From Deinandra increscens subsp. villosa (taxonomy: Eukaryota; Streptophyta; Magnoliopsida; Asterales; Asteraceae), in NCBI GenBank assembly GCA_039602395.1, contig JBCNJP010000003.1, positions 16,587,167 to 16,651,166 of the forward strand: DNA of 64,000 nt. Direction: 5' to 3'. Shown piece by piece: positions 1 to 8,788 of the stretch. The notes below the pieces were generated by a model, which was given only the letters and a program-made list of their open reading frames with translations, searched no databases and was not told the DNA's origin. A program made the position numbers and the translations under genes. The first letter of the stretch is position 1, and the number at the start of each line of letters is the position of its first letter.

Positions 1-69
1 GGGCTCGCGGCGGGGGTGGAGGTAGACAGGGGGTTGTTCCGGTTGTGCTGGTGGTGGCTCCGTCGTCAT
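1..69 (-). CDS. N-terminal start of a host gene, runs off the window (possibly TBCC-domain protein)
   Basis: A minus-strand ATG at 69-67 in a good plant context (CACC before the ATG) opens 23 GC-rich codons that run without a stop to the window edge. The peptide is proline-rich and ends in HPRREP. I recall HPRREPFEHG-like sequence near the N-terminus of plant tubulin-binding-cofactor-C-domain (TBCCD1-like) proteins, so that is the suggested family, from memory only. GC content and codon use differ sharply from the AT-rich transposon DNA to the right. Only the first few per cent of the protein would be visible, so function cannot be judged here. Confidence 0.4.
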   Translation of the reverse strand, partial: MTTEPPPAQPEQPPVYLHPRREP

Positions 70-204
70 GGTGACGGTGGTGGATCTGAAGGAAGGAGGA
101 GTGTGAAACGAGAAATGATGGGGTTTCAACTTCAATCGTGATTTTAAGGGGAGAAGGGGCTGGAAAATTCCCATCGTGCCCTTAAGTTTAAAAATACAGG
201 GATT
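70..204 (-). promoter_or_regulatory. Probable 5' UTR and proximal promoter of the gene at the left edge
   Basis: Upstream of the ATG at 69 the minus strand reads a pyrimidine-rich leader (CTCCTCCTTCCTTC), typical of plant 5' UTRs. The repeat-bearing DNA that starts near 205 leaves little room for a long promoter. No clear TATA box was identified. Confidence 0.25.
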
Positions 205-911
205 TAGATCTAACGGTAGATAGAGGGGTCTACGGGGTCTACATTTTTTAAGGGGTCTACAAAGAACCCTTCCCTATATATATATATAGCAGAATTTGAA
301 CATTCATTATCAGTTAATTTTATATGGATTTGATTGATTTTTATTAGATTTGTTGTTTTGGAACTCAATAGTAGAATTTAGTTAAAACTCACTGAGTTTT
401 AAAACTCACTGATTATCATTATCATTATCTCCCTTCAGTTAAAAATCAGTGATTTGTAAAACTCACTGAGTTTTATTAGTGAGTTTTATATAAGTCACCA
501 AGTTATGTTGTGAGTTATAAAATTTAGTTAAAACTCACTGATTATCATTATCATTATCTCCCTTCAGTTAAAACTCAGTGATTTATAAAACTCACTGAGT
601 TTTATTAGTGAGTTTTATATAAGTCACCAAGTTATAAAACTCAATGTTGAGTATAAAACTCAATGTTGAGTATAAACTCAATACAAAAAATAAAACTCAG
701 TTCAAAATATAAAACTCAGTACAGAATATAAAACTCACTGCAACTTTTAAATGACGCTGAAAAATTATGAAAATACCCCTCCGCGTTTTTTCAGCCAAAA
801 TCTCATTTAAATCCTCAAATCTAATCTTAGCCCTTGATCTAATCTAATCCAATGGTTATTTTTGGGGTCTACCGGGTCTACAAAAAACAAGGGGTCTACA
901 TTGATCTTTTA

Positions 912-913
<2 letters not shown>
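205..913. repeat. Direct repeats rich in GGGGTCTAC, each leading into a TA microsatellite
   Basis: Two related blocks, about 205-274 and 840-913, each contain a 'gatctaa...' stretch followed by three copies of (G)GGGTCTAC. Each ends directly at a TA tract (275-288 and 914-970). The roughly 550 bp between them is AT-rich and holds its own tandem repeat. The blocks look like the same end of one repeat family inserted next to TA microsatellites; I cannot name the family. Confidence 0.45.
401..635. repeat. 129-bp tandem duplication with palindromic AAAACTCACTGAGTTTT motifs
   Basis: A block starting at 401 recurs at 530 with few changes. Each copy contains the near-perfect palindrome AAAACTCACTGAGTTTT, and further short copies of AAACTCA continue to about 740. 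No coding sense is visible. Confidence 0.75.

Positions 914-970
<57 letters not shown>
914..970. repeat. TA microsatellite
   Basis: Uninterrupted (TA)n of about 28 units, directly before a Micron-like repeat. Confidence 0.95.
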
Positions 971-974
<4 letters not shown>

Positions 975-1316
975 AGATTGAATGCCACATGGCATCACCA
1001 CAAAAATCCTTTTTTTTCATTTTCCCGCTCAAATGGTTTGCCTTATTTATATTTTTTCTAATTGGTTTGAATAATTGATAAAGTCATTAACTAATTTTTT
1101 AACAAAGTAATTGACAATAAATGCATATCTCATATCCTAATTTAAAAACTGAAATTAAATGAAATTGATTCATAATAAATCAGGATATGAATACTTTTTT
1201 TTAAATTTATAACTTTTTATATTGTCAAATGTTAATTTTAATTACATTTTTATAACATGTTAAATTTTGTATTCGTTTTTTAAAACCGTCTGTGCGTCGC
1301 ACGGGTATAAAAAACT

Positions 1317-1318
<2 letters not shown>
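971..1318. mobile_element. Micron-like element, copy 1, between TA microsatellites
   Basis: A sequence of about 348 bp begins GAAAAGATTGAATGCC immediately after one TA tract. It ends with a palindromic GTGCGTCGCAC motif followed by GGGTATAAAAAACTGG, directly before the next TA tract. A second copy of roughly 90% identity (by eye) follows at 1395-1759. Rice Micron elements are known to sit inside TA microsatellites, and the organisation here is the same. The family name is by analogy only. No coding capacity. Confidence 0.55.
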
Positions 1319-1385
<67 letters not shown>

Positions 1386-1394
1386 TATATATAT
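1319..1394. repeat. TA microsatellite
   Basis: (TA)n with one interruption near 1377-1380; separates the two Micron-like copies. Confidence 0.95.
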
Positions 1395-1755
1395 GAAAAG
1401 ATTGAATGCCACATGGCATCACCACAACAATTCTTTTTTTCATTTTCCCGCTCAAATGGTTTGCCTTATATTTTTTTAATTGGTTTGAATAATTGACAAA
1501 ATCATTAACTATTTTTTTAACAAAGTAATTGACATTAAATGCATATCTCATATTCTAATTTAAAAATTGAAATTAATTGAAATTGATTCATAATAATTGA
1601 GGATATGAATACTTTTTTTTCAAATTTATAACTTTTTATATTGTCGAATTTTAATTTTTTTCTTTAATTCTAATTATCGAATTACATTTTTATAACATGT
1701 TAAATTTTGTATACGTTTTTTAAAACCGCCCGTGCATCGTACGAGTATAAAAAAT

Positions 1756-1759
<4 letters not shown>
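1395..1759. mobile_element. Micron-like element, copy 2, between TA microsatellites
   Basis: Same start (GAAAAGATTGAATGCC) and nearly the same end as copy 1, with a short extra AT-rich segment near 1650-1675. The terminal palindrome has decayed (GTGCATCGTAC). Flanked on both sides by TA tracts. Confidence 0.55.

Positions 1760-1814
<55 letters not shown>
1760..1814. repeat. TA microsatellite
   Basis: (TA)n of about 27 units; the outer flank of Micron-like copy 2. Confidence 0.95.
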
Positions 1815-1816
<2 letters not shown>

Positions 1817-2029
1817 ACTGAACTCGGTGTGTTACACCTGATTACCATAAAATATCAAAAATTTGTGACTTTGATAGAATAAGAAAAGTTTAAGAGTCTA
1901 TCACCCCCTCTCCTTGAGACAAGTCATTATTATTTTTTAATTGTAAATACACCATTAAAAAAACATTTACCCACTTTATAAAATTTAATCTTATACCACT
2001 TGAGTGAAATGCTTTGTCATTGTCCTAAA

Positions 2030-2062
2030 CTAGAGATCAATCGCGCGTTGCTGCGATAATCC
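2030..2062 (-). mobile_element. Candidate Helitron 3' terminus
   Basis: On the minus strand the sequence ATCGCAGCAACGCGCGAT can form a 5-bp stem. It is followed within a few bases by CTAG at 2033-2030 and then a host T. Helitrons end in CTRR with a hairpin just upstream and insert between A and T. The element would extend to higher coordinates, where a Helitron Rep fragment on the same strand is found at 8788-8438. The matching 5' end was not located. Confidence 0.45.
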
Positions 2063-3048
2063 ACGGAAATATCGGAAAAATTAAATAAATTAGAGAAAAT
2101 ATAGGTTTATAAGTGTATTAGACATTCTCAAAATTTTATTTACATCTTATTCCATGTTATGTAACTTTTATATAAACACCTCTCCCATAAACTTAAGATG
2201 TTACATTCCATATCTTTAACATTTAATTGCTCAAATCTGGGCACTTAATATATGTATATCACAAGTAGGACGATTATCGCGTTGCGGCTAGCAAGGCCTT
2301 TGTTGCATCGTTGCGAGTCGCTACGTGTTTCCCAGCATGTGACATCAATCACGCAAGGCAGCGAAAGGTAGGATGTAGAAGCATCGATTTGAAACATGCA
2401 AGGCGGCATACGAAAGTGCAAATCCATAAACACAAATAACCATACGACATGTAAAATAAACGAAACCATGTGACCTTACTAAAAGTTTACCAAATAAAAT
2501 ATCTACTAATATCATACAACCATCTGGCCAAAAATTTACCAAAATGAGACATCAACATGTTTCAATTCATTCATGAGAAGTACATAAAACCAACAAAAAG
2601 CGGGGTCATAAAGTCCTAAGCATACTAATCTCATATAGCACCTAGGAGAAACATAACCAAAACGAAACACCAACGTGCAGAGGTCAAAGTTTACCAAAAT
2701 AAAACATCTATAACCTATACCATTCAATTGGCCAGTGTGTGCCTCTCTGCAGTTTCGAGAGGCATAATGCGATGTCTGTCATTGAGGCTTAATGAAATTA
2801 AAATTGAGGAATCCACACACAATTGAAACCGACAAACGAAAAAAAAGGAAAATGTAAATATCCTACCTTCTTCCAGCAATGGTTTCCTTTTGGCACTCTT
2901 GTTTTCTTCTTCGGTCATGGCTACTGCTAAGACCATTGTACAAAAATTAAGACTATTGTTTGGATATCATAGGCAAATATGTCCAAAACTTAGTAAAGAA
3001 AAATCACACATAACAGAAAATAAGCTGGTACCAACAGATTCATGTTTG
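2063..3048. other. Gene-free stretch, probably Helitron or capture-derived
   Basis: No convincing gene. Diverged internal repeats are visible (a motif near 2480-2545 resembles 2690-2735). On the minus strand 2936-2870 resembles 8530-8465 at DNA and peptide level (both encode an EEN..A..KPLLE-like string). The two sides flanking the copia insertion therefore share related sequence. Confidence 0.4.
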
Positions 3049-3053
3049 GTTAT
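3049..3053. repeat. Target site duplication GTTAT, left
   Basis: GTTAT directly precedes the 5' LTR and recurs at 7899-7903 directly after the 3' LTR. Confidence 0.95.
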
Positions 3054-3279
3054 TGTTAAAGTAGAATAGGAGTATGCAAGTGGACAAGTAGATTAAAGTA
3101 GAATAGGAGTATGCAAGTGGACAAGTAGAGAGGTATAATTTAGTTAGAGGTAGGCAGGTGTCAGGACCTTTTCTGCTATATATATACTATGTAAATGTAA
3201 TGAAAGAAATATCAAGTAAATACACAAGAAAGCAATTCAGTTAAGATCACGTGTTCCTATATTCTGATTACCGATTACA
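3054..3279 (+). repeat. 5' LTR of copia element 1
   Basis: Begins TGTTAAAG, ends GATTACA. Contains a 37-bp tandem duplication in U3 (units start at 3058 and 3095) and a TATA box at 3177-3186, probably the element's promoter. Confidence 0.97.
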
Positions 3280-3291
3280 TGGTATCAGAGC
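3280..3291 (+). other. Primer-binding site, initiator tRNA-Met
   Basis: TGGTATCAGAGC directly after the 5' LTR is the usual plant copia site complementary to the 3' end of tRNA-iMet. Confidence 0.93.
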
Positions 3292-3522
3292 CTTGTTCCC
3301 AGCTCAGTTTCAGTCCCTGCAGCTCAGTTTCAGTCCCTGAAATCTGATCCCAGCTCCTGTTCGTTTCTCAAGTCCTGTTCCGGTCAGAAACTCCCTGCCC
3401 CCGTTAAAATCCTTCTTCGAGCCACATGCGAACCTCACCTCCTGGTGCCTTCTGCAGCATCAATTTCAAGTCTTCACAGTAAACACATTCCTGTGCATTT
3501 TTTGTACATTTCTTGACTCAAA

Positions 3523-6500
3523 ATGACAGACCCAGAGGGTGATAACGTCAAGAATGTTAACACCACCACTAATGCCTTTGATGTTCTATCAATGGCACCA
3601 AGACTCACTGATAATAAGCTTAATGGCTCAAACTTCTTTGAGTGGAGCAAAACTATTCGGATTTACCTCCGAAGCATTGGAAAGGACTCTCACCTCGAAT
3701 CTGATCCTCCCACTGGTACAACTAAAACTCTATGGATGCAAACTGATGCAAAGCTTTTTCTACAAATTAGAAATGCCATTGATGTGTCTGTTCTGTCACT
3801 CATCAATCACTGTGAGTATGTAAAAGAATTAATGGGATATTTGGACTTTCTATATTCTGGACAAAGTAACATATCTAGAATATACACTGTTTGCAAAACC
3901 TTTCATCGGGGGGAGCAAGTTGACAGGTCCTTAACATCTTATGTTATGGAATTCAAAAAGACGTATGAAGAGTTAAACTCTCTTCTACCTCTTAGTGCTG
4001 ATGTTAAGGTTATGCAAACTCAAAGGGAACAAATAGCTGTGATGAGTTTCTTAACAGGTTTACGACCTGAGTTTGACAACATCAGATCTCAGCTTCTGAA
4101 TGAATCCAAGATTCCAACCCTTCAAGAAACGTTTGCTCGAATCCTACGTAATGAGAGTACTCCAGCTCATATCTCCACAGCATCGAACAGTGCACTGGTT
4201 AGTAGAGGAGGATTTCGAGGAAACTTTCGAGGGGGATCACGAGGTGGACATCGAGGTAACTACAGAAATACTTCTGGATATCATTCCCCTGCTCAAAATG
4301 CTCCAACAACCGACCAAAGTAACATGGAATGTTACTACTGTCATGAACTTGGTCACACCAAGTACAACTGCAAGCAACCAGGAGCACGCTACTCAAAAGG
4401 ATCCCATGCTCATGCTGCCACTACTTCAGACAACAACACTCAGCCGACTGCTACACTTGTTGAAACAGGTACACCGGCCCAATGTCTTGTATCCTCAACT
4501 TCTAAATGGGTAATCGATTCTGGTGCATCTGAACACATGACGGGTAATTCTCAACTCTTATCGAATTTTTGTAATCAAGCACCTTCATCACATGTTACCA
4601 TCGCTGATGGATCAACTCCAAAAGTAATGGGATCCGGCAGTGCCACCATTACCCCTTCGATTCATTTATCCTCTGTTTTAAACTTACCCAACTTCCCATT
4701 CAATCTGTTATCTGTTAGTAAACTTACACGTGGATTAAACTGTAGTGCCTTGTTTTATCCTAACTTCTGTGTTCTACAGGATCTGTCGACGAAGAAGATT
4801 ATTGGTAGAGGAAAGGAATCTGATGGCCTATATATACTCGAAGCTCAAACCCCTTACTCTCTAGCCTGCCCAAGTTCATCTCCGTTTGAAACCCACTGCC
4901 GATTAGGTCATCCATCCCTCCAAAGCCTAAAGAAACTCTGTCCAGAATTCTCTAGTCTGTCATCTTTACAATGTGAGTCTTGTCAGTTTGCAAAACACCA
5001 ACGTGTCCACTTAAGTCCTCGAATAAATAAGCGGGCTACATCCCCCTTTGAGTTAATTCATTCTGATGTTTGGGGTCCATGTCCTGTTGTGTCCAAGTCT
5101 GGTTTCAAGTACTTTGTTTTGTTTGTTGATGACTACTCCCGTGTAACTTGGCTTTATTTAATGAAAAGTCGTTCTGAAGTATTCACTCACTTTTGCTCAT
5201 TCTATAGTGAAATTAAGACACAATTTAATGTCTCCGTTAAAACATTGAGAAGCGACAATGCAAAAGAATATCTATCAGAATCTTTTCAAACTCATTTTTT
5301 GAAAAATGGCATACTTCATGAGTCATCATGCGTGGATACACCAGCTCAAAATGGAGTTGCCGAACGTAAGAATAGGCATCTTCTTGAAGTAGCCCGAGCA
5401 CTCTTATTTCAAACAAAAATGCCAAAGACATATTGGGCTGATGCGGTATCCACTGCTTGTTTTCTAATAAATCGTATGCCATCCGTTATCCTAAACCATG
5501 ACATCCCATACTCGGTTTTGTTTCCAACGAAACCTGTGTTTCCAATTGCCCCTAAAATCTTCGGCAGCACCTGTTTCGTTAGAGACACTCGGCCTCAACT
5601 CTCAAAATTAGACCCCAAATCTCTCAAATGTGTATTTGTAGGGTATTGTCGACTCCAGAAAGGTTACCGATGTTATTCTCCTACCCTTCAAAAATACATT
5701 GTCTCAAGGGATGTCACCTTCCATGAGAATGTTCCATTCTTCGAAACAGTTGTCACTCCCCAGCCAGACCCGTCTGAAGAGTACCTCCAATACTCGTTCG
5801 AAGAATACCTTCATCCACCCCCTGTACCTAACCCTTTACCTGAACCCATTCCACCACAAGTACCAGGTCCTGCAGCTCCGGATCAATCACCTGTCATTCG
5901 AGTATACGAGAGGCGAAATCGGCTTCCATCAGATTCTGCTCCTGAACCAATACTTACGTCGACAGATCAACCCAATAATCCTCCTGATTCCGACTCTGAT
6001 TCTGATCTACCCATTGCCATGCGAAAAGGTAAACGTGCCTGTACACACCCGATTGCTTCCTTTGTGTCCTATGATAAATTAACTGCAGCCTCACGCTCGT
6101 TTGTTGCCAATCTGGATTCCATCACCATCCCCAAGACTTTGGGGGAGGCTCTCGCACACAACGGATGGCGTAAAGCCATGATTGAAGAAATGGAAGCACT
6201 TGATCAAAATAACACTTGGAATCTGGTAAATTTACCTATCAACAAGAAGGCAATCGGGTGTAAATGGGTGTTCACGGTTAAGGTCAATCCAGACGGTTCA
6301 TTAGCTCGGTTAAAAGCTCGCCTAGTAGCCAAAGGTTATGCTCAGGTTTATGGCATGGATTACTCAGAAACCTTCTCTCCCGTGGCAAAGATGTCTTCGG
6401 TACGTCTCTTTATCTCCTTGGCTGCCACATATAACTGGGATTTGTATCAGCTCGACATCAAGAATGCCTTTCTGCATGGCGATCTCCAGGAAGAAGTCTA

Positions 6501-7665
6501 CATTGAGCAACCACCTGGGTTTGTTGCTCAGGGGGAGTCTGGGAAGGTATGTAGACTCAAGAAGTCCTTATATGGTCTCAAGCAATCTCCTCGTGCTTGG
6601 TTTGGGAAGTTCAACAAGGTCGTGACAGAGTTTGGGTTAAGAAGAAGCTCTTATGATCACTCGGTATTCTTTGCATCAGCTGCTGCTGGTTGCATTTTAC
6701 TTGTCGTGTACGTAGACGACATAGTAATAACTGGAAGTGATAGAGATGGAATTCAAAAGTTAAAATCATTTCTTGGAAACAAGTTTCAGACCAAGGACCT
6801 TGGCACCCTTAAATATTTTCTGGGAATCGAAGTCTCACGGAACAGAAAAGGTATCTATCTATCACAACGAAAGTATTGTCTGGATGTACTTAGAGACTCT
6901 AAAATGATTGAGACAAAGAACTGTGACGCACCCATGATACCAAACGGAAGGTTAGGAGCACATGAAGGTGATCCCCTTGCAGATGCAGAGAAATATAGAA
7001 GAATCGTCGGTAAGTTGAATTACTTAACCATCACTCGACCAGATATTGCATTTCCAGTGAGTGTGGTAAGTCAGTTTATGTCATCTCCAAGAACCTCACA
7101 TTGGGAAGCCGTATGTCACATCCTCAAGTATCTTAAAGGAGCTCCGGGTCGTGGAATCTTATACCAAAATAATGGTCATCACACGGTAGAAGGGTTCACA
7201 GATGCTGATTATAATGGGGATCCTACAAGTAGACGATCCACGACTGGGTACTGTATCCGCGTAGGTGGTAATCTGGTATCATGGAAGAGCAAGAAACAAA
7301 GTGTTGTCTCCCGTTCAAGTGCAGAATCAGAATACAGGGCTATGGCACAAACCACGTGTGAACTAGTCTGGGTCCGGAATCTCCTCGGCGAAATTGGGTT
7401 TAAACAAAACAAACCCATGAACCTATGGTGCGATAATGAGGCAGCTATTCATATCGCAAATAACCCGGTATTTCATGAAAGGACGAAACACATTGAAGTT
7501 GATTGTCATTTCACTCGGGAGAAGCTGGAAGATGGAACAATTGCAACTCCTCATGTACGAAGTGGGGAACAGCTAGCAGATGTGTTCACTAAAGCCTTAC
7601 CTGGATCTAGAATCAGTTATATCTGTAACAAGCTGGGCATGATCAATATATACGCTCCAGCTTGA
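3523..7665 (+). CDS. Copia gag-pol polyprotein, intact (1380 aa)
   Basis: One uninterrupted frame encodes, in order: a Gag domain (about residues 20-235), an arginine/glycine-rich stretch, a CCHC zinc knuckle (C270-C283), an aspartic protease (DSGAS at 332-336), a GAG-pre-integrase zinc region (H458, H463 and a later Cys pair), and an integrase core with D515, D578 and E614 in D-D(35)E spacing. Reverse transcriptase follows with YVDD at 1063-1066, then RNase H with D1227 and the SSAESEYRAM motif. Length and order fit autonomous plant copia elements. The start is the first ATG of the frame, 243 bp past the LTR. The stop codon is embedded in the start of the polypurine tract. All catalytic residues checked are present, so the element could be active. 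Confidence 0.97.
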   Translation: MTDPEGDNVKNVNTTTNAFDVLSMAPRLTDNKLNGSNFFEWSKTIRIYLRSIGKDSHLESDPPTGTTKTLWMQTDAKLFLQIRNAIDVSVLSLINHCEYVKELMGYLDFLYSGQSNISRIYTVCKTFHRGEQVDRSLTSYVMEFKKTYEELNSLLPLSADVKVMQTQREQIAVMSFLTGLRPEFDNIRSQLLNESKIPTLQETFARILRNESTPAHISTASNSALVSRGGFRGNFRGGSRGGHRGNYRNTSGYHSPAQNAPTTDQSNMECYYCHELGHTKYNCKQPGARYSKGSHAHAATTSDNNTQPTATLVETGTPAQCLVSSTSKWVIDSGASEHMTGNSQLLSNFCNQAPSSHVTIADGSTPKVMGSGSATITPSIHLSSVLNLPNFPFNLLSVSKLTRGLNCSALFYPNFCVLQDLSTKKIIGRGKESDGLYILEAQTPYSLACPSSSPFETHCRLGHPSLQSLKKLCPEFSSLSSLQCESCQFAKHQRVHLSPRINKRATSPFELIHSDVWGPCPVVSKSGFKYFVLFVDDYSRVTWLYLMKSRSEVFTHFCSFYSEIKTQFNVSVKTLRSDNAKEYLSESFQTHFLKNGILHESSCVDTPAQNGVAERKNRHLLEVARALLFQTKMPKTYWADAVSTACFLINRMPSVILNHDIPYSVLFPTKPVFPIAPKIFGSTCFVRDTRPQLSKLDPKSLKCVFVGYCRLQKGYRCYSPTLQKYIVSRDVTFHENVPFFETVVTPQPDPSEEYLQYSFEEYLHPPPVPNPLPEPIPPQVPGPAAPDQSPVIRVYERRNRLPSDSAPEPILTSTDQPNNPPDSDSDSDLPIAMRKGKRACTHPIASFVSYDKLTAASRSFVANLDSITIPKTLGEALAHNGWRKAMIEEMEALDQNNTWNLVNLPINKKAIGCKWVFTVKVNPDGSLARLKARLVAKGYAQVYGMDYSETFSPVAKMSSVRLFISLAATYNWDLYQLDIKNAFLHGDLQEEVYIEQPPGFVAQGESGKVCRLKKSLYGLKQSPRAWFGKFNKVVTEFGLRRSSYDHSVFFASAAAGCILLVVYVDDIVITGSDRDGIQKLKSFLGNKFQTKDLGTLKYFLGIEVSRNRKGIYLSQRKYCLDVLRDSKMIETKNCDAPMIPNGRLGAHEGDPLADAEKYRRIVGKLNYLTITRPDIAFPVSVVSQFMSSPRTSHWEAVCHILKYLKGAPGRGILYQNNGHHTVEGFTDADYNGDPTSRRSTTGYCIRVGGNLVSWKSKKQSVVSRSSAESEYRAMAQTTCELVWVRNLLGEIGFKQNKPMNLWCDNEAAIHIANNPVFHERTKHIEVDCHFTREKLEDGTIATPHVRSGEQLADVFTKALPGSRISYICNKLGMINIYAPA

Positions 7666-7672
7666 GGGGGAG
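7664..7672 (+). other. Polypurine tract of copia element 1
   Basis: GAGGGGGAG directly before the 3' LTR; the priming site for plus-strand synthesis. It overlaps the stop codon of the polyprotein. Confidence 0.9.
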
Positions 7673-7898
7673 TGTTAAAGTAGAATAGGAGTATGCAAGT
7701 GGACAAGTAGATTAAAGTAGAATAGGAGTATGCAAGTGGACAAGTAGAGAGGTATAATTTAGTTAGAGGTAGGCAGGTGTCAGGACCTTTTCTGCTATAT
7801 ATATACTATGTAAATGTAATGAAAGAAATATCAAGTAAATACACAAGAAAGCAATTCAGTTAAGATCACGTGTTCCTATATTCTGATTACCGATTACA
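7673..7898 (+). repeat. 3' LTR of copia element 1
   Basis: 226 bp, identical by eye to the 5' LTR, including the 37-bp tandem duplication; followed by the GTTAT duplication at 7899-7903. Confidence 0.97.
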
Positions 7899-7903
7899 GT
7901 TAT

Positions 7904-8437
7904 CATAGACACTATTTCATTAAGACTATTGTTTCGTTATTGTAGCTCTGTTTCATTACTGTACTAACTAATTGCTAAAATAACATGACTTGTTATAAGA
8001 AACACACCATCTTCTTTGCAAATAATATCCTATGTTGATTTCTATTCAGAAGTGACAAAGAATTTACATATTCATTGTCACTTTTCCTTCTTTAAAACAT
8101 AACCTTTTATTGAAGAACATAGAAAAAACATGAGTAACGTTTAATCGAAAGATCATGTGCAGGTTATAACAATTAGCATGTTCCGTTAAACAAAAATTGA
8201 AAGCTATACTATTTACCAAAAAAAAGAGTATAAAAAGGTTATGCTAACTTGAAGAAACAAAAACAATTTACCAATATAGAATTGTGTATTAAATATAGTG
8301 TAACAACACAATCTACAATACATTAAGAAGAGTATATATTTGAAAAAGTCATAGCCTCATACCTAAATATACTACTAAAAAGAATATTTAGAAGTAACAA
8401 ATGAAGACCAATAAGATTTCAAACCAACACACATATA
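7904..8437. other. Gene-free stretch
   Basis: AT-rich DNA; no gene, RNA gene or clear repeat seen. Confidence 0.5.
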
Positions 8438-8788
8438 TCAAAATATTTGGTGTTGCTGACCTGGGCATTGCTCCAGCAATGGTTTCCCCTGGGCATTGCC
8501 GTTTTCTTCTCCAGTTATGGCCACCGTTTGTTTACTTTCGTCAATGGTAGCACCCAAAGCTGTCATCGCAAACATGGAATCATAAGAACGCACCCAACGC
8601 AGAAAAGTCCTATTACTAAAGATTTCTGTAATAGTGCTCGGCGGATTAACCGGATACTTAATGCGCACCTTGCCTGACTTGCAGCATGTAGCGTATTTAG
8701 GCCTTTCATTCATCGGTCCGGATTTTAAACGCTCATGGAACCAAAAGCTAGCACTGCAAAACTCATAGATCTGATCACAAATCCGCAT
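8438..8788 (-). pseudogene. Helitron replication protein fragment (N-terminal part)
   Basis: The minus-strand frame contains WFHERLKS, then a Cys pair (YATCCKSGKVRI), then a segment reading RSYDSMFAMTALGATID. This matches the conserved N-terminal region of plant Helitron Rep-helicases as I know it (a W.ER element, then CC..GKV, then an R.YN.MF..TS.G..ID stretch). The first and last parts of this open frame look unrelated. Rep catalytic and helicase domains do not follow, so this is a fragment. Its last 25 codons resemble a minus-strand stretch at 2936-2870 on the other side of copia element 1. Confidence 0.6.

Larger units (their letters stand above)
3054..7898 (+). mobile_element. Complete young Ty1/copia retrotransposon
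   Basis: A 4845-bp element with 226-bp LTRs (3054-3279, 7673-7898) that read identical by eye, a 5-bp target duplication GTTAT, a primer-binding site, a single open polyprotein frame and a polypurine tract. All parts needed for transposition appear present. Identical LTRs imply a recent insertion. It sits in DNA related to Helitron or capture sequence. Lineage within copia not assigned. Confidence 0.97.

Noticed and set aside
852..1551. Open frames encoding long Tyr-Ile runs across the TA tracts
   Set aside because: They are translations of (TA)n microsatellites, not genes.
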